The notes: generated by a model not told the origin, from the sequence alone. 64,000 nucleotides of DNA from CAMBDS01 sp964355675 (GCA_964355675.1 CAYHEC010000009.1:62001-126000); one strand, 5' to 3'; positions 24,201 to 33,787 are shown, counted from the first letter of the stretch. Translations and numbers: made by a program.

Positions 24201-25020
24201 GATCGAACGATTCCACGAGCGCCTGATCGAAGAGGATACTCAGTATCGCAACACCAAGCATAAGATCCAGGTTGGTGACGAGCTTCCCTCAGGCATTGTT
24301 CAACTTGCCAAGGTGTATGTAGCTCAGAAACGAAAAGTTCAGGTCGGTGATAAAATGGCTGGGCGACACGGCAACAAAGGCGTTGTCGGTCGAATAGTCC
24401 CGATAGAAGATATGCCGTTCCTGGCCGACGGAACTCCAATCGATATGATTCTGAATCCACTGGGTGTACCGTCCCGTATGAATCTGGGGCAACTTCTCGA
24501 AACGGCTCTCGGCTGGGCGGGTGAGGAACTTGGTGTTCATTTTAGTACTTCGGTCTTCGATGGAGCTACTATCGATGATGTGATGAAGCACATGGCTGAC
24601 GCCGGTCTCTCTAATTCCGGCAAAACGATGATATTCGACGGCCAAACCGGCGATACATTTGATCAGCCGGTAACTGTTGGCGTTATCTACATGATGAAGC
24701 TCTCGCATCTTGTCGAAGACAAGATTCACGCCCGGAGCATTGGACCTTACTCGCTTATCACCCAGCAACCATTGGGCGGTAAGGCGCAGTTCGGCGGTCA
24801 AAGATTCGGTGAGATGGAAGTCTGGGCGCTTGAAGCCTACGGCGCGGCGCATACATTGCAGGAAATCCTGACTGTCAAGTCCGACGACGTGGCGGGAAGA
24901 TCACGTACGTATGAGGCGATTGTCAAGGGCGACATCCTGCCGCAACCAGGAATTCCTGAGTCGTTCAACGTTCTCATCAACGAGTTGATGGGACTGGGTT
25001 TGGATGTGAAACTGGAGTAG
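21247..25020 (+). CDS. rpoB: RNA polymerase beta subunit
   Basis: This is the beta subunit of the core enzyme, 1257 aa (E. coli 1342). The rifampicin region reads LSQFMDQVNPLTELTHKRR with Asp, His and a following Ser at the sensitive-type positions. The active-site segments ALGPGGLTRERAGFEV, CPIETPEGPNIGLI and KMAGRHGNKG are intact, as is the C-terminal QPLGGKAQFGGQRFGEMEVW. The TTG start has GGAGAG directly upstream. It is separated from rplL by 220 bp without a clear terminator. Confidence 0.98.
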   Translation: MKSKNSIPRISFAKTQHVLEMPDLLEIQVTSYEEFLQQNIPPDKRERKGLQAVFLNVFPILDNREEHVLEFIEYYIAPTKYSIEECRERGVTYSAPLKAKLRLSSRDDVDEEGEFGHTIESDVYLGNLPLMTTEGTFIINGAERVVVSQLHRSPGVFFGDSIHPNGTRIFSARVIPFRGSWIEFTTDINDVLYVYIDRRKRFPITTLLRAVGYSDDAQIWDLFGYAEEVSLSSKNIKDFYGKPSLRSEVDTETGELLLKSGQIFDIEAFKRLKKGNVKRVMVQKREEHDVACDILVNTFKKDRSANREEALAVIYRELRNGDPPDTDTARKLLDRLFFDEKRYDLGTVGRHRINNKLGLQVPLEKTVLTNEDILAILKRVLDLRIGKEQTDDIDHLGNRRVRTVGEQLANQFSIALSRMARTIKERMNIRDTEQLTPQDLVNVRTVSSVINTFFGTNQLSQFMDQVNPLTELTHKRRMSALGPGGLTRERAGFEVRDVHYTHYGRLCPIETPEGPNIGLISSLCTYARINELGFVETPYRKVKNGRVTKQIEFLNADDEDHVTIAQANSQLNEKGEFVNAKIAARYRSDYPVVGPESIDFMDVSPNQIVSVAAALIPFLEHDDANRALMGSNMQRQAVPLMIPKAPIVGTGMESRAARDSRTLLIADQDMKIIKVSSNEIVAERRMFDPRNRDGQQPVERVNYKLRKFFRTNQDTCINQRPLVDAGDVVKKGDVLGDGCATERGDLALGRNILVAFMPWNGYNFEDSIIVSERLVRNDAFSSIHIEEVELQVRETKRGQEDLTREIPNVSEEATKDLDESGIIRVGAVVKEGDILIGKVTPKGETELTPEDKLLKAIFGDKAGDVKNASRTARPGMDGIVIDTKLFSRKRKDADARLEDKQRIERLESGFDQTGADLIQETKRELTKILNGCVANEITDRNGERILVKEGERFDSSLIDSLNLDDLSTDCVWCDDEDVSNIANFLIERFHERLIEEDTQYRNTKHKIQVGDELPSGIVQLAKVYVAQKRKVQVGDKMAGRHGNKGVVGRIVPIEDMPFLADGTPIDMILNPLGVPSRMNLGQLLETALGWAGEELGVHFSTSVFDGATIDDVMKHMADAGLSNSGKTMIFDGQTGDTFDQPVTVGVIYMMKLSHLVEDKIHARSIGPYSLITQQPLGGKAQFGGQRFGEMEVWALEAYGAAHTLQEILTVKSDDVAGRSRTYEAIVKGDILPQPGIPESFNVLINELMGLGLDVKLE

Positions 25021-25140
25021 GTTGTCTTCAGGATAGCCTTACTTCTTTCAAAACAAGTTTATTGTAATTTATACTTTGGGGCTGATCGAATATAATTTTC
25101 GATAATTGCCTCACACTTAAGCGTCTATGAGGGGTCTGTA

Positions 25141-28100
25141 GTGGCTTACAGCCAAAAACAGTTCGACGTAGAAACCGAACACTTCACTAAAATCACCATC
25201 GGACTTTCATCTCCAGAGATGATCCTCGAACGGTCTCACGGTGAAGTGACAAAACCGGAGACGATTAACTACCGCTCCTACAAACCGGAAAAAGACGGGC
25301 TCTTCAGTGAGCGAATTTTCGGTCCGACAAAGGATTGGGAGTGCTTCTGCGGGAAATATCGCGGAATCCGCTACAAAGGGATAATCTGCGACCGGTGTAG
25401 CGTTGAAATTACCCGTAAAGACGTCCGCCGCAAGCGGATGGGGAATATCGAGCTCGCCGTTCCGGTTGTGCATATCTGGTTCTTCAAGTCATTGCCCTCC
25501 AAGATCGGCAATCTGCTTGGAATCAGCGGACGCGAACTCGAAAAAATTATCTACTACGAAGCATTTGCAGTCATTCAGCCTGGTAATACCGGCAAAAGAT
25601 TCTGCGAAGTACTGACCGAGACCGAATACAATGACATTCTCGATCAGGTAGGCTACGAGAATCGCTTGTTGCCCAACATCGACCCAAACAAGTTTATCGC
25701 TTTGATGGGTGGTGAAGCAATACTGGAAATGCTCAAACGGGTTGACGTCGTGACGATGTCGCGTGACTTCCGACGTCAGATCGCCATCGAAACATCCATA
25801 CAGCGCAAGCAAGACCTTATCAAGCGTCTGCGTGTCATCGAAGCGTTTATGACCAGCAGTCATGATGGTGGAAATCGCCCGGAATGGATGGTATTGAAGG
25901 TAATTCCCATCGTTCCGCCCGATCTGCGACCACTCGTGCCGCTTGATGGCGGTCGGTTTGCGACCTCCGATTTGAATGATCTCTATCGTCGCGTGATTAT
26001 TCGTAACAACCGACTTCGCAAGATGATCGAGATCAAAGCGCCTGATGTAATTCTGCGCAATGAAAAGCGGATGCTTCAAGAGGCGGTTGACTCGCTATTC
26101 GACAACGGTCGAAAATCAGTAGCGATGCGTTCTGATGGCAATCGCCCACTGAAATCGCTCTCAGATAATCTGCGCGGTAAACAAGGTCGCTTCCGTCAGA
26201 ATTTGCTTGGCAAGCGCGTCGATTATTCCGGTCGATCAGTCATTGTGGTGGGACCCGAGCTAAAACTCCACGAATGCGGTTTGCCCAAGCATATGGCAGT
26301 TGAACTGTTTAAGCCGTTTATCATCCGTAAGCTGATCGAACGAGACTACACCAAGACAGTCAAATCTGCCAAACGAATGGTTGAGCGTAAACTTGATGTG
26401 GTCTGGGAGCTTCTTGAAGAGATAATTCAGGATCATCCTGTTCTTCTTAACCGTGCTCCTACTCTGCACAGGCTCGGCATTCAAGCATTTCAACCACAAC
26501 TGATTGAGGGTAAGGCTATCCGTCTTCACCCGTTGGTCTGCGCGGCTTTTAATGCCGACTTTGACGGTGACCAGATGGCAGTCCATATTCCTCTTTCCTA
26601 CGAGTCGCAAATCGAAGCCCGACTTCTGATGCTTGCGCCGCGGAATATTCTCAATCCTGCTAATGGTCGTCCGATAGCGATTCCGTCGCAAGATATCGTT
26701 CTCGGATGTTACTATATCACAAAACTTATGCCTGGCGCCAAGGGTGAAGGGAAAGTATTCTCGTCACCACGCGAAGCGCTGATCGCTCAATCGGCTGGCG
26801 CAATCTCTTTGCACGCACCAATTAAAGTTCGCGTGAATGGGACAATAATCGAGACGTCAACCGGACGTCTAATGTTCAACGATATATTGCCCGTAGGCGT
26901 TAAAGGATTTAAATACTTCAATGAGCTGATAACAAAGAAGCGACTTGAAGAGATCGTTCTACAGGTGTTTTCTGAAGTTAGCTTCGACGGCACCGCCGCT
27001 TACCTTGACGCACTGAAAAGTCTTGGGTTCAAGTCCTCAACTAAGGGTGGACTTTCGATCAGCCTTTCCGACATCGAAGTCCCCTTTGAGAAAACCCAAT
27101 TAATCTTGCTGGCGCAAAATCGAGTCGAAGAAATTCAAGGCCAGTACGAAATGGGACTTATCACCGACGGTGAACGTTATAATATGATCATCGACCTCTG
27201 GACCCACACCAACAATGATGTTGCCGAGGCGATGTTCCAGCACATGAAACTGTCGCAAAAGGGTTTTAATCCGCTCTTCATGATGGCGGATTCGGGAGCG
27301 CGTGGATCGAAGGAGCAGATCCGCCAGCTTGCCGGTATGCGTGGTCTTATGGCCAAGCCTCAAAAGACGATGACCGGCCAAAAGGGCGAGATCATTGAGC
27401 AACCGATTACTGCCAACTTCAAGGAAGGTCTGACAGTTCTCGAATATTTCATCTCGACACACGGCGCTCGTAAAGGTCTTGCCGACACCGCGCTTAAAAC
27501 AGCAGATGCCGGTTATCTCACGCGGCGACTGGTCGATGTGGCACAGGATATGATCATCTCATCCTACGACTGCAAAACCAATAAAGGTTCGACAGTCGAG
27601 GCTTCCAAGGAAGGTGAAGAAATATCCGAGCAATTGTTCGCCAGGATTCTTGGTCGCATTACCGCGATGGACATTTTCGATCCTGATACGAACGAGCTGT
27701 TGATTCCTGGCAATACGTTGATAAAGGAAAAAGAAGCTCAATTAATTGCCGCCTCGGGGATCGCCAAAATTACCATCCGTTCCGTTCTCGCTTGCGAAGC
27801 TGAAACAGGCGTCTGTGCATCGTGTTATGGAACAAATCTTACCAGCGGTAAAATCGTCAACATTGGCGAAGCAGTTGGCGTTATAGCCGCTCAATCGATC
27901 GGTGAACCCGGCACTCAGCTTACTTTGAGAACGTTCCATATCGGTGGTACTGCAAGTTTGGTAGCCGCCGAATCCCAAGTTATGGCAAAAGGTGACGGTA
28001 CCGTTGCCTGGGTAAATATCGAAGGAATTCCTCGCGATGACGGTACCTTTGTGGCGCTTCGTCGAAGTGGATTCATTCGTTTGATCGATGATAACGGACG

Positions 28101-29577
28101 CAAGCTTGCCGAGTACTCCGTACCTTACGGAGCGACTATTCAAGCGCAAGATGGCGCAAAAGTTACTACCGGAATGATCCTCTTTACGTGGGATCCCTAC
28201 TCAGCGTTTATTCTCGCGGCAAATGCTGGTATGGTGCAATATCACGATATCAAGGACGGACTGACCGTCTTGGAATCGACTGACCAGTCCACAGGTCAGC
28301 GGATGAGTGTCATCACTGAATCAAAAGACCGCCGATTAAACCCGCATATCCATATTGTCGGCCCGGATGGGATATCTTCAGGTCAGTATATCTTGCCGAT
28401 TGGGGCATTGATGATGGTTACGGATAACCAGATGGTTAAAGCTGGTGACGCAATCGTCAAAATTCCGCGAGAGTCTTCGAAGAGCAAGGACATCACCGGT
28501 GGTTTGCCGCGCGTGGCGGAGTTGTTTGAAGCTCGCCGACCCAAAGATCCAGCTATTGTTACAGAAATTGATGGTATTGTAAAATTCGGGCAGTTAAGGC
28601 GCGGCGTTCGTGAAATTACCGTGACGCCAACAGTATCTTCTGAGCAGAAAAAATACATGATTCCCGTTGGTCGGCATCTGCTTGTCCACGACGGCGAACA
28701 TGTCACCGCTGGTGAACGATTAACCGAAGGAGCCGTTTCGCCACAGGATATTCTTTTAATTCTTGGCCATCAAAAAGTGCAGGAATATCTTGTCAACGAG
28801 ATTCAAGACGTCTATCGACTTCAAGGTGTACGAATTAACGACAAACACATCGAAGTAATCGTGCGTCAAATGATGCAAAAGGTGCGTCTTGAGGATCCGG
28901 GCGACACCATGTATCTCGAAGGAGATCAAGTTGATTTTTCGCGTCTTAATAAAGAGAATAAAACCCTGATCGGTAAGGTAATCATCCTCGATCCGGGAGA
29001 TTCGAAGTTTGAGATCGGAGACTTGGTAGATCGTGCCGCGTTCGGTCGCGAAACACGGCGAATAAAGAAGATCGAAGGCAAGGAACCCGAGACTCGACCC
29101 ACTCAACCTGCAAGATATCAACAAATTCTTCTCGGTATAACCCAAGCTTCTCTTGCTACCGAAAGTTTCATTTCTGCGGCTTCATTCCAAGAGACAACCC
29201 GCGTATTGACCGATGCGGCGGTGGAGCGGAAGACAGATATGTTGCGCGGCTTGAAAGAAAACGTAATCATGGGGCATCTCATTCCGGCTGGAACGGGTCT
29301 CATGCGATATCGTACACTTGTCGTGAAGGCTCCCGAGGGTGAAGATGCTGATCTCCACGTTATTCCTGTACAGGAAGACCTTGAAGAGGAAATAAAAATT
29401 GCCGCCATTGCCGCCGAAGAGCTACTGCGCGGCGACATTACTTCGGAAATTGAACCACTGGACCCCGATTTAGACTTGATGCCAGATTTGGACCAAATCG
29501 CGTTAGAAATCTCCGAATCGGAGCTAAGTGAAGATTTAGATATGATAACGGTTGACAAACCGTTTACGGAATCGTAG
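25141..29577 (+). CDS. rpoC: RNA polymerase beta-prime subunit
   Basis: This is the catalytic subunit, 1478 aa. The N-terminal zinc site (CFCGKY...CDRCSVE), the magnesium-binding NADFDGDQMAVH, the bridge-helix region and the second zinc site (CEAETGVCASCYG) are all present. The tail after IKIAAIAAEELL is strongly acidic and appears lineage-specific. The GTG start has GAGGGG 9-10 nt upstream. It is 120 bp behind rpoB. Confidence 0.98.
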   Translation: MAYSQKQFDVETEHFTKITIGLSSPEMILERSHGEVTKPETINYRSYKPEKDGLFSERIFGPTKDWECFCGKYRGIRYKGIICDRCSVEITRKDVRRKRMGNIELAVPVVHIWFFKSLPSKIGNLLGISGRELEKIIYYEAFAVIQPGNTGKRFCEVLTETEYNDILDQVGYENRLLPNIDPNKFIALMGGEAILEMLKRVDVVTMSRDFRRQIAIETSIQRKQDLIKRLRVIEAFMTSSHDGGNRPEWMVLKVIPIVPPDLRPLVPLDGGRFATSDLNDLYRRVIIRNNRLRKMIEIKAPDVILRNEKRMLQEAVDSLFDNGRKSVAMRSDGNRPLKSLSDNLRGKQGRFRQNLLGKRVDYSGRSVIVVGPELKLHECGLPKHMAVELFKPFIIRKLIERDYTKTVKSAKRMVERKLDVVWELLEEIIQDHPVLLNRAPTLHRLGIQAFQPQLIEGKAIRLHPLVCAAFNADFDGDQMAVHIPLSYESQIEARLLMLAPRNILNPANGRPIAIPSQDIVLGCYYITKLMPGAKGEGKVFSSPREALIAQSAGAISLHAPIKVRVNGTIIETSTGRLMFNDILPVGVKGFKYFNELITKKRLEEIVLQVFSEVSFDGTAAYLDALKSLGFKSSTKGGLSISLSDIEVPFEKTQLILLAQNRVEEIQGQYEMGLITDGERYNMIIDLWTHTNNDVAEAMFQHMKLSQKGFNPLFMMADSGARGSKEQIRQLAGMRGLMAKPQKTMTGQKGEIIEQPITANFKEGLTVLEYFISTHGARKGLADTALKTADAGYLTRRLVDVAQDMIISSYDCKTNKGSTVEASKEGEEISEQLFARILGRITAMDIFDPDTNELLIPGNTLIKEKEAQLIAASGIAKITIRSVLACEAETGVCASCYGTNLTSGKIVNIGEAVGVIAAQSIGEPGTQLTLRTFHIGGTASLVAAESQVMAKGDGTVAWVNIEGIPRDDGTFVALRRSGFIRLIDDNGRKLAEYSVPYGATIQAQDGAKVTTGMILFTWDPYSAFILAANAGMVQYHDIKDGLTVLESTDQSTGQRMSVITESKDRRLNPHIHIVGPDGISSGQYILPIGALMMVTDNQMVKAGDAIVKIPRESSKSKDITGGLPRVAELFEARRPKDPAIVTEIDGIVKFGQLRRGVREITVTPTVSSEQKKYMIPVGRHLLVHDGEHVTAGERLTEGAVSPQDILLILGHQKVQEYLVNEIQDVYRLQGVRINDKHIEVIVRQMMQKVRLEDPGDTMYLEGDQVDFSRLNKENKTLIGKVIILDPGDSKFEIGDLVDRAAFGRETRRIKKIEGKEPETRPTQPARYQQILLGITQASLATESFISAASFQETTRVLTDAAVERKTDMLRGLKENVIMGHLIPAGTGLMRYRTLVVKAPEGEDADLHVIPVQEDLEEEIKIAAIAAEELLRGDITSEIEPLDPDLDLMPDLDQIALEISESELSEDLDMITVDKPFTES

Positions 29578-29658
29578 ATTAGAGTTTCCTGGGAAAATGA
29601 GGGATATATCCCTAAGCAAGAAGAACAATAGATCTTATCCGAGTTCGAAAGGAACGTT

Positions 29659-30030
29659 TTGCCGACCCTGAATCAATTGGTTACCAAAGGCCGTACTACT
29701 AAGAAAGCAAAAAGTATGGCGCCAGCGTTGCAGCAATGCCCGCAAAAACGCGGAGTCTGTGTGCGTGTCTATACGACTACGCCTAAGAAACCGAATTCAG
29801 CGCTCCGCAAGGTTGCTCGTGTTCGCTTATCGAACGGAATAGAGGTTACCAGCTACATTCCTGGCGAAGGTCACAACCTTCAGGAACACTCGATTGTGTT
29901 AATCCGTGGCGGTCGCGTTAAAGACCTGCCCGGCGTCAGATATCATATCATCCGCGGAACCCTTGACTCGGCCGGTGTCGCCAGCCGTAAACAGGGTCGT
30001 TCCAAGTACGGAACGAAGCGAAAGAAGTAG
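29659..30030 (+). CDS. rpsL: 30S ribosomal protein S12
   Basis: The decoding-centre protein, 123 aa. KKPNSALRKVARV carries the lysine whose change gives streptomycin resistance. GGRVKDLPGVRYH carries the aspartate that RimO thiomethylates in other bacteria. The TTG start follows AAAGGA. It starts the str-type block rpsL-rpsG-fusA-tuf. Confidence 0.97.
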   Translation: MPTLNQLVTKGRTTKKAKSMAPALQQCPQKRGVCVRVYTTTPKKPNSALRKVARVRLSNGIEVTSYIPGEGHNLQEHSIVLIRGGRVKDLPGVRYHIIRGTLDSAGVASRKQGRSKYGTKRKK

Positions 30031-30151
30031 CATTCTGCCGTCAGGCATTCTGCCCGACTGCCGACAACGGCCGTTGGGTCTAAAAGGTCAGGCGGTTTTT
30101 CATGATAATACCGGAATTGTCCGGTCTCAACAACAGAACAATTAGAGCTAT

Positions 30152-30622
30152 ATGTCACGGCGAAAACGTGCAGTAAAACGGGAAATTAATCCCGATCCGA
30201 AATATGGCGACATTCTCGTTTCAAAGTTCATCAATTCAATTATGAAGATGGGCAAGAAATCGACCGCCGAAGGAATTTTTTACGATTCTTTCGAGATAAT
30301 TGCCAAACGTACCAAGCTGAACGGTATCGATGTCTTTCGCAAGGCTATCGACAACGCTCGTCCACCGGTTGAGGTGAAGTCTCGACGTGTCGGCGGTTCA
30401 ACTTATCAGGTCCCGGTTGAAGTCCGCGGTTCACGCCAGCAGGCACTTGCGATTCGCTGGATCCTGAATTATGCACGAGCCCGTCAGGAACATACAATGG
30501 CGGCAAATCTCGCCAGTGAGTTGATTGCGGCGGCGAACGGCGAAGGCTCGACCATCAAGAAGCGCGAAGACACGCTTAAGATGGCTGAAGCGAATAGAGC
30601 GTTTGCGCATTTCAGGTGGTAG
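30152..30622 (+). CDS. rpsG: 30S ribosomal protein S7
   Basis: S7 nucleates the 30S head and contacts E-site tRNA. MSRRKRAVKREI at the start, VGGSTYQVPVEV in the middle and the terminal EANRAFAHFRW are standard, and the length is 156 aa. It is 121 bp behind rpsL. The usual next gene, fusA, is displaced ~900 bp downstream by a toxin-antitoxin pair and repeats. Confidence 0.97.
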   Translation: MSRRKRAVKREINPDPKYGDILVSKFINSIMKMGKKSTAEGIFYDSFEIIAKRTKLNGIDVFRKAIDNARPPVEVKSRRVGGSTYQVPVEVRGSRQQALAIRWILNYARARQEHTMAANLASELIAAANGEGSTIKKREDTLKMAEANRAFAHFRW

Positions 30623-30658
30623 GATGAAGGGATTACTCGGACTTTTCAGGAGTGTCAA

Positions 30659-30853
30659 ATGACAGCGCATCCATTGGCTACACTTTCAAAAACATCCGTA
30701 TTTGACGCGATCCGATCTCTTCCTGACCCGGTCGATGTTGAAATGATCATTGAAGCAATACTTGTGCGAGCGAAAGTGGAACGTGGGATTGCCGACGCCG
30801 AAGCGGGCAGATTCGTTGATGAAGAGGAATTGGATCGAAGATTCGGTCTATAA
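30659..30853 (+). CDS. Antitoxin of a RelBE/ParDE-type pair
   Basis: A 64-aa acidic helical protein (SVFDAIRSLPDPVDVEMIIE, then IADAEAGRFVDEEELDRRF). The pattern SLPDxxDxxxIxxxL...GxADxEAGRxVxxEExxRRF is common in antitoxins paired with RelE/ParE toxins. AGGAG precedes the ATG. The stop overlaps the toxin start (TAATG). It begins 36 bp behind rpsG with no terminator, so it is probably read through from the ribosomal promoter. Confidence 0.75.
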   Translation: MTAHPLATLSKTSVFDAIRSLPDPVDVEMIIEAILVRAKVERGIADAEAGRFVDEEELDRRFGL

Positions 30854-31143
30854 TGCGTGTGCGTTGGACGGAAGGTGCGGGAAGCGATTTGGAGGATATC
30901 TTCGAGTTTATTGCGCAAGATTCTCCAAGATATGCTCGTAGCACAATAACGGCTATAAAAACCACGGCTCACTCAGCCGCATTGCACCCAAGATCGGGGC
31001 GCATAGTCACCGAAATCGGTAACCCTGATATTCGGGAGTATTTTTACGGCAGATATCGAGTGATGTACCGAATCACTGGGGCGGAAATCGAAGTTCTCTC
31101 TGTTTTTCATTCGTCTCGATTGTTCAGGAGACTAAAAAGCTGA
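30853..31143 (+). CDS. RelE/ParE family toxin
   Basis: A 96-aa toxin with the family pattern: VRWTEGAGSDLEDIFEFI at the start, a helix, RSGRIVTEIGNPDIREYFYGRYRVMYRI in the middle and VLSVFHSSRLFRR at the end. Conserved arginines on the last strands are present. ParE members poison gyrase, while RelE members cut mRNA at the ribosome. The sequence does not decide between them. It appears full length. Confidence 0.8.
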   Translation: MRVRWTEGAGSDLEDIFEFIAQDSPRYARSTITAIKTTAHSAALHPRSGRIVTEIGNPDIREYFYGRYRVMYRITGAEIEVLSVFHSSRLFRRLKS

Positions 31144-31354
31144 TCGAATCGAGTTCAAGTTAGAGTTGACAGGCGCTTCGCCTGTCCTGCTGAACGGACA
31201 GCAGAATATAATTGAGACGCCGCACCTGCGGTGTTCTGACTAAACCGTTGGCGCCGGCCGACGTTGGGCGGGGGTATTGAGATGGGGTCGGGGGACTTTT
31301 AAATTTTGTTTCCGTAACACGGAGACCGTTTTGATCGACATACTACTGTTTGGT

Positions 31355-31427
31355 AGTACGACAGACATTCTTGTCTGTCCAAACTGTCGAAGAATAGCCA
31401 TCGACAGACAAGAATGTCTGTCGTACT
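31355..31427. repeat. Nested-hairpin repeat A, copy 2
   Basis: Two perfect 25-bp inverted arms (31355-31379 and 31403-31427), AGTACGACAGACA...TGTCTGTC and its complement, flank a 23-bp spacer. Each arm can fold on itself, or the two arms can pair with each other. Confidence 0.85.
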
Positions 31428-31476
31428 GGCATGGATATTATCTCGCATAGCAACAAGGGTGAGCTCTTTCTACTGG

Positions 31477-31508
31477 AAGACAGCCTTGCGGCTGTCTTTT
31501 TCTCTCTA
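31477..31508 (+). terminator. Terminator or attenuator just before fusA
   Basis: AAGACAGCC / GGCTGTCTT (31477-31485, 31490-31498) with loop TTGC is followed by TTTCTCTCT. It is only ~25 bp before the fusA GTG. It would insulate fusA from the toxin-antitoxin pair, or attenuate read-through from rpsG. Confidence 0.65.
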
Positions 31509-31532
31509 AAGAACTCGAAAGAAATAAATTAA

Positions 31533-33692
31533 GTGGCAGAGAGCTTAACAGCTACACCAATAAATGTACGCACCAACGGAAAGGCAAAGTCGTTGACCGG
31601 CAAAGGCGTCGAAAGTAATCCCAAGATCGATTTGGCAATGATCCGAAATATCGGAATCATGGCTCATATCGACGCCGGAAAGACCACCACGACTGAGCGA
31701 ATCCTTTATTATACAGGCCGTACCTATAAGATGGGCGAGGTCCATGAAGGGACCGCGGTGATGGACTGGATGGATCAGGAACGCGAGCGAGGCATTACAA
31801 TCACCTCAGCTTCGACCACCTGCCCCTGGAAAGACTACCAGATCAATATCATCGATACGCCGGGACATGTTGATTTTACCGCCGAAGTCGAGCGAAGCCT
31901 TCGCGTCCTTGACGGCGCGGTGGCAATTTTCTGTGCTGTTGGTGGCGTTGAACCACAGTCTGAGACCGTTTGGCGGCAGGCCGATCGTTATAATGTCCCC
32001 CGCATAGCTTATATCAACAAAATGGACCGCTCCGGCGCTGATTTTTATCGCGTCGTTCGTATGATTAAGGAACGTCTCGGAGCAACGCCGATCCCACTTC
32101 AGATACCGATTGGCCAGAGCGAACTTTTCAACGGAATGATCGACCTTATTCGCATGAAGGCAGTCACCTTCCGCGAAGACAGTTTTGGATTACATGCCGA
32201 TGATGGTGATATCCCGCCCGATATGATTCAAACGTCCTTGATTTGGCGTGAAAAACTTCTCGAATCTGTCAGCGATATCGACGATACCTTGATGGAGAAA
32301 TTCCTTGAAGGACACCCGATAGCTGTTGAGGAGATCGTTGCCGCGTTGCGTCAAGCGACGATTCAGGGCAAAGTTACTCCGGTTCTTTGTGGATCGTCAT
32401 TTCGTTTTAAGGGCGTACAACCGCTCCTTGATGCAGTACTGGATTTCCTGCCAAGCCCTCTGGACGTCAAGGCTGTAGTCGGTCATCACCCACAAACAGA
32501 GATTCAGGAAGAACGTCCCGCCGATCCCAATGGAGCCTTTTCGGCGTTGGCCTTTAAAATCACAACTGATCCTTATATGGGTCGATTGACGTACTTCAGG
32601 ATTTACTCGGGCAGTATTCGCTCTGGCGAACAGGTTCTTAATTCAACTAACGGCAAGCGAGAACGTTTTAATCGCATTGTCAGGATGTTCGCTAATAAGC
32701 GTGAAGACGTCACCGAGGTTTTTGCCGGGGATATCGTTGCCGCCATTGGCTTCAAAGATACGCGAACTGGCGACACGCTTTGCGATGCGAAGCACCCGAT
32801 AGTCCTCGAGAGAATGAACTTCCCCGAACCAGTTATTTCGATAACAGTTGAACCTCAAAGCCAACTTGATCAGGATAAACTCGCTGAGGCGCTAAGCAAA
32901 CTTTCCGACGAAGACCCGACATTTCGTGTTCGCACCGATCCTGAATCAGGCCAGACTTTAATCGCCGGAATGGGTGAGCTTCATCTTGAAGTTCTCGTAG
33001 AACGAATGAAACGCGAATTTGGCGTACTTGTTCACCAGGGTCGGCCTCACGTCGCTTACCGCGAAACGATCACTCGCGTGGCCGAAGCCGAAGCCAAATA
33101 TGTCCGCCAGACCGGTGGTCATGGCCAGTATGGTCACGTCAAACTACGAGTCGAACCAGGCGAAAAAGGAAGCGGTTACCACTTCGAGAATAAAACTGTT
33201 GGCGGCACTATTCCCCGTGAGTACATCGAACCAGTTAATCGCGGCGCGCGCGAAGCTCTCGAAAATGGGGTATTGGTTGGCTACCACCTGATCGACGTAA
33301 CAGTAACATTGCTTGACGGCAGTTACCACGAGGTTGACTCCTCAGAATTAGCCTTCAAAATCGCTGGATCAATGGCGGTTCAGGATGCAGTAAAACGTGC
33401 CGGTGCAATTATTCTCGAACCGATTATGAAGCTCGAAGTTGTCACTCCGGACATCTATCTTGGGGATGTTGTCGGCGATCTGAATAGCCGTCGCGCCCGA
33501 ATTATGGGCATCGACGTTCGCAACGATGCACAGGTAGTTCTGACCGAATCGCCACTTTCGAACATGTTCGGTTATGCAACTTCGCTAAGATCGCAAACTC
33601 AAGGACGAGCATTGTTTACGATGGAATTCCTTCGTTACGAACCAGTTCCAACGCACATTCAAACCGAAATGATCGAAAAGCATTCGCGATAG
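31533..33692 (+). CDS. fusA: Elongation factor G
   Basis: The translocation GTPase, 719 aa. AHIDAGKTTTTERIL (G1), DTPGHVDFTAEVERSL (G3) and NKMDRSGADF (G4) are present, followed by domain IV (YRETITRVAEAEAKY) and domain V. It has ~35 residues before the first strand, longer than most. The GTG start lies behind a terminator-like hairpin, so fusA-tuf probably has its own promoter. Confidence 0.97.
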   Translation: MAESLTATPINVRTNGKAKSLTGKGVESNPKIDLAMIRNIGIMAHIDAGKTTTTERILYYTGRTYKMGEVHEGTAVMDWMDQERERGITITSASTTCPWKDYQINIIDTPGHVDFTAEVERSLRVLDGAVAIFCAVGGVEPQSETVWRQADRYNVPRIAYINKMDRSGADFYRVVRMIKERLGATPIPLQIPIGQSELFNGMIDLIRMKAVTFREDSFGLHADDGDIPPDMIQTSLIWREKLLESVSDIDDTLMEKFLEGHPIAVEEIVAALRQATIQGKVTPVLCGSSFRFKGVQPLLDAVLDFLPSPLDVKAVVGHHPQTEIQEERPADPNGAFSALAFKITTDPYMGRLTYFRIYSGSIRSGEQVLNSTNGKRERFNRIVRMFANKREDVTEVFAGDIVAAIGFKDTRTGDTLCDAKHPIVLERMNFPEPVISITVEPQSQLDQDKLAEALSKLSDEDPTFRVRTDPESGQTLIAGMGELHLEVLVERMKREFGVLVHQGRPHVAYRETITRVAEAEAKYVRQTGGHGQYGHVKLRVEPGEKGSGYHFENKTVGGTIPREYIEPVNRGAREALENGVLVGYHLIDVTVTLLDGSYHEVDSSELAFKIAGSMAVQDAVKRAGAIILEPIMKLEVVTPDIYLGDVVGDLNSRRARIMGIDVRNDAQVVLTESPLSNMFGYATSLRSQTQGRALFTMEFLRYEPVPTHIQTEMIEKHSR

Positions 33693-33787
33693 TCACGCTC
33701 GACAGATCAAAACAGATATTTATACTTAAAATATAGCAAGCCAACCCGAACTGGGATTTGGCAAAAACCAGACCGGAACATTAAGAG

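Larger units (their letters stand above)
31144..31532. other. Repeat-rich gap before fusA, no gene seen
   Basis: This 389-bp gap contains a hairpin GACAGGCG-CTT-CGCCTGTC (31168-31186), a CGCCGCACCTGCGGTG element (31219-31234) also present at 43571, repeat A copy 2 (31355-31427), and a terminator-like hairpin at 31477. No protein frame with coding features was found. Confidence 0.6.
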
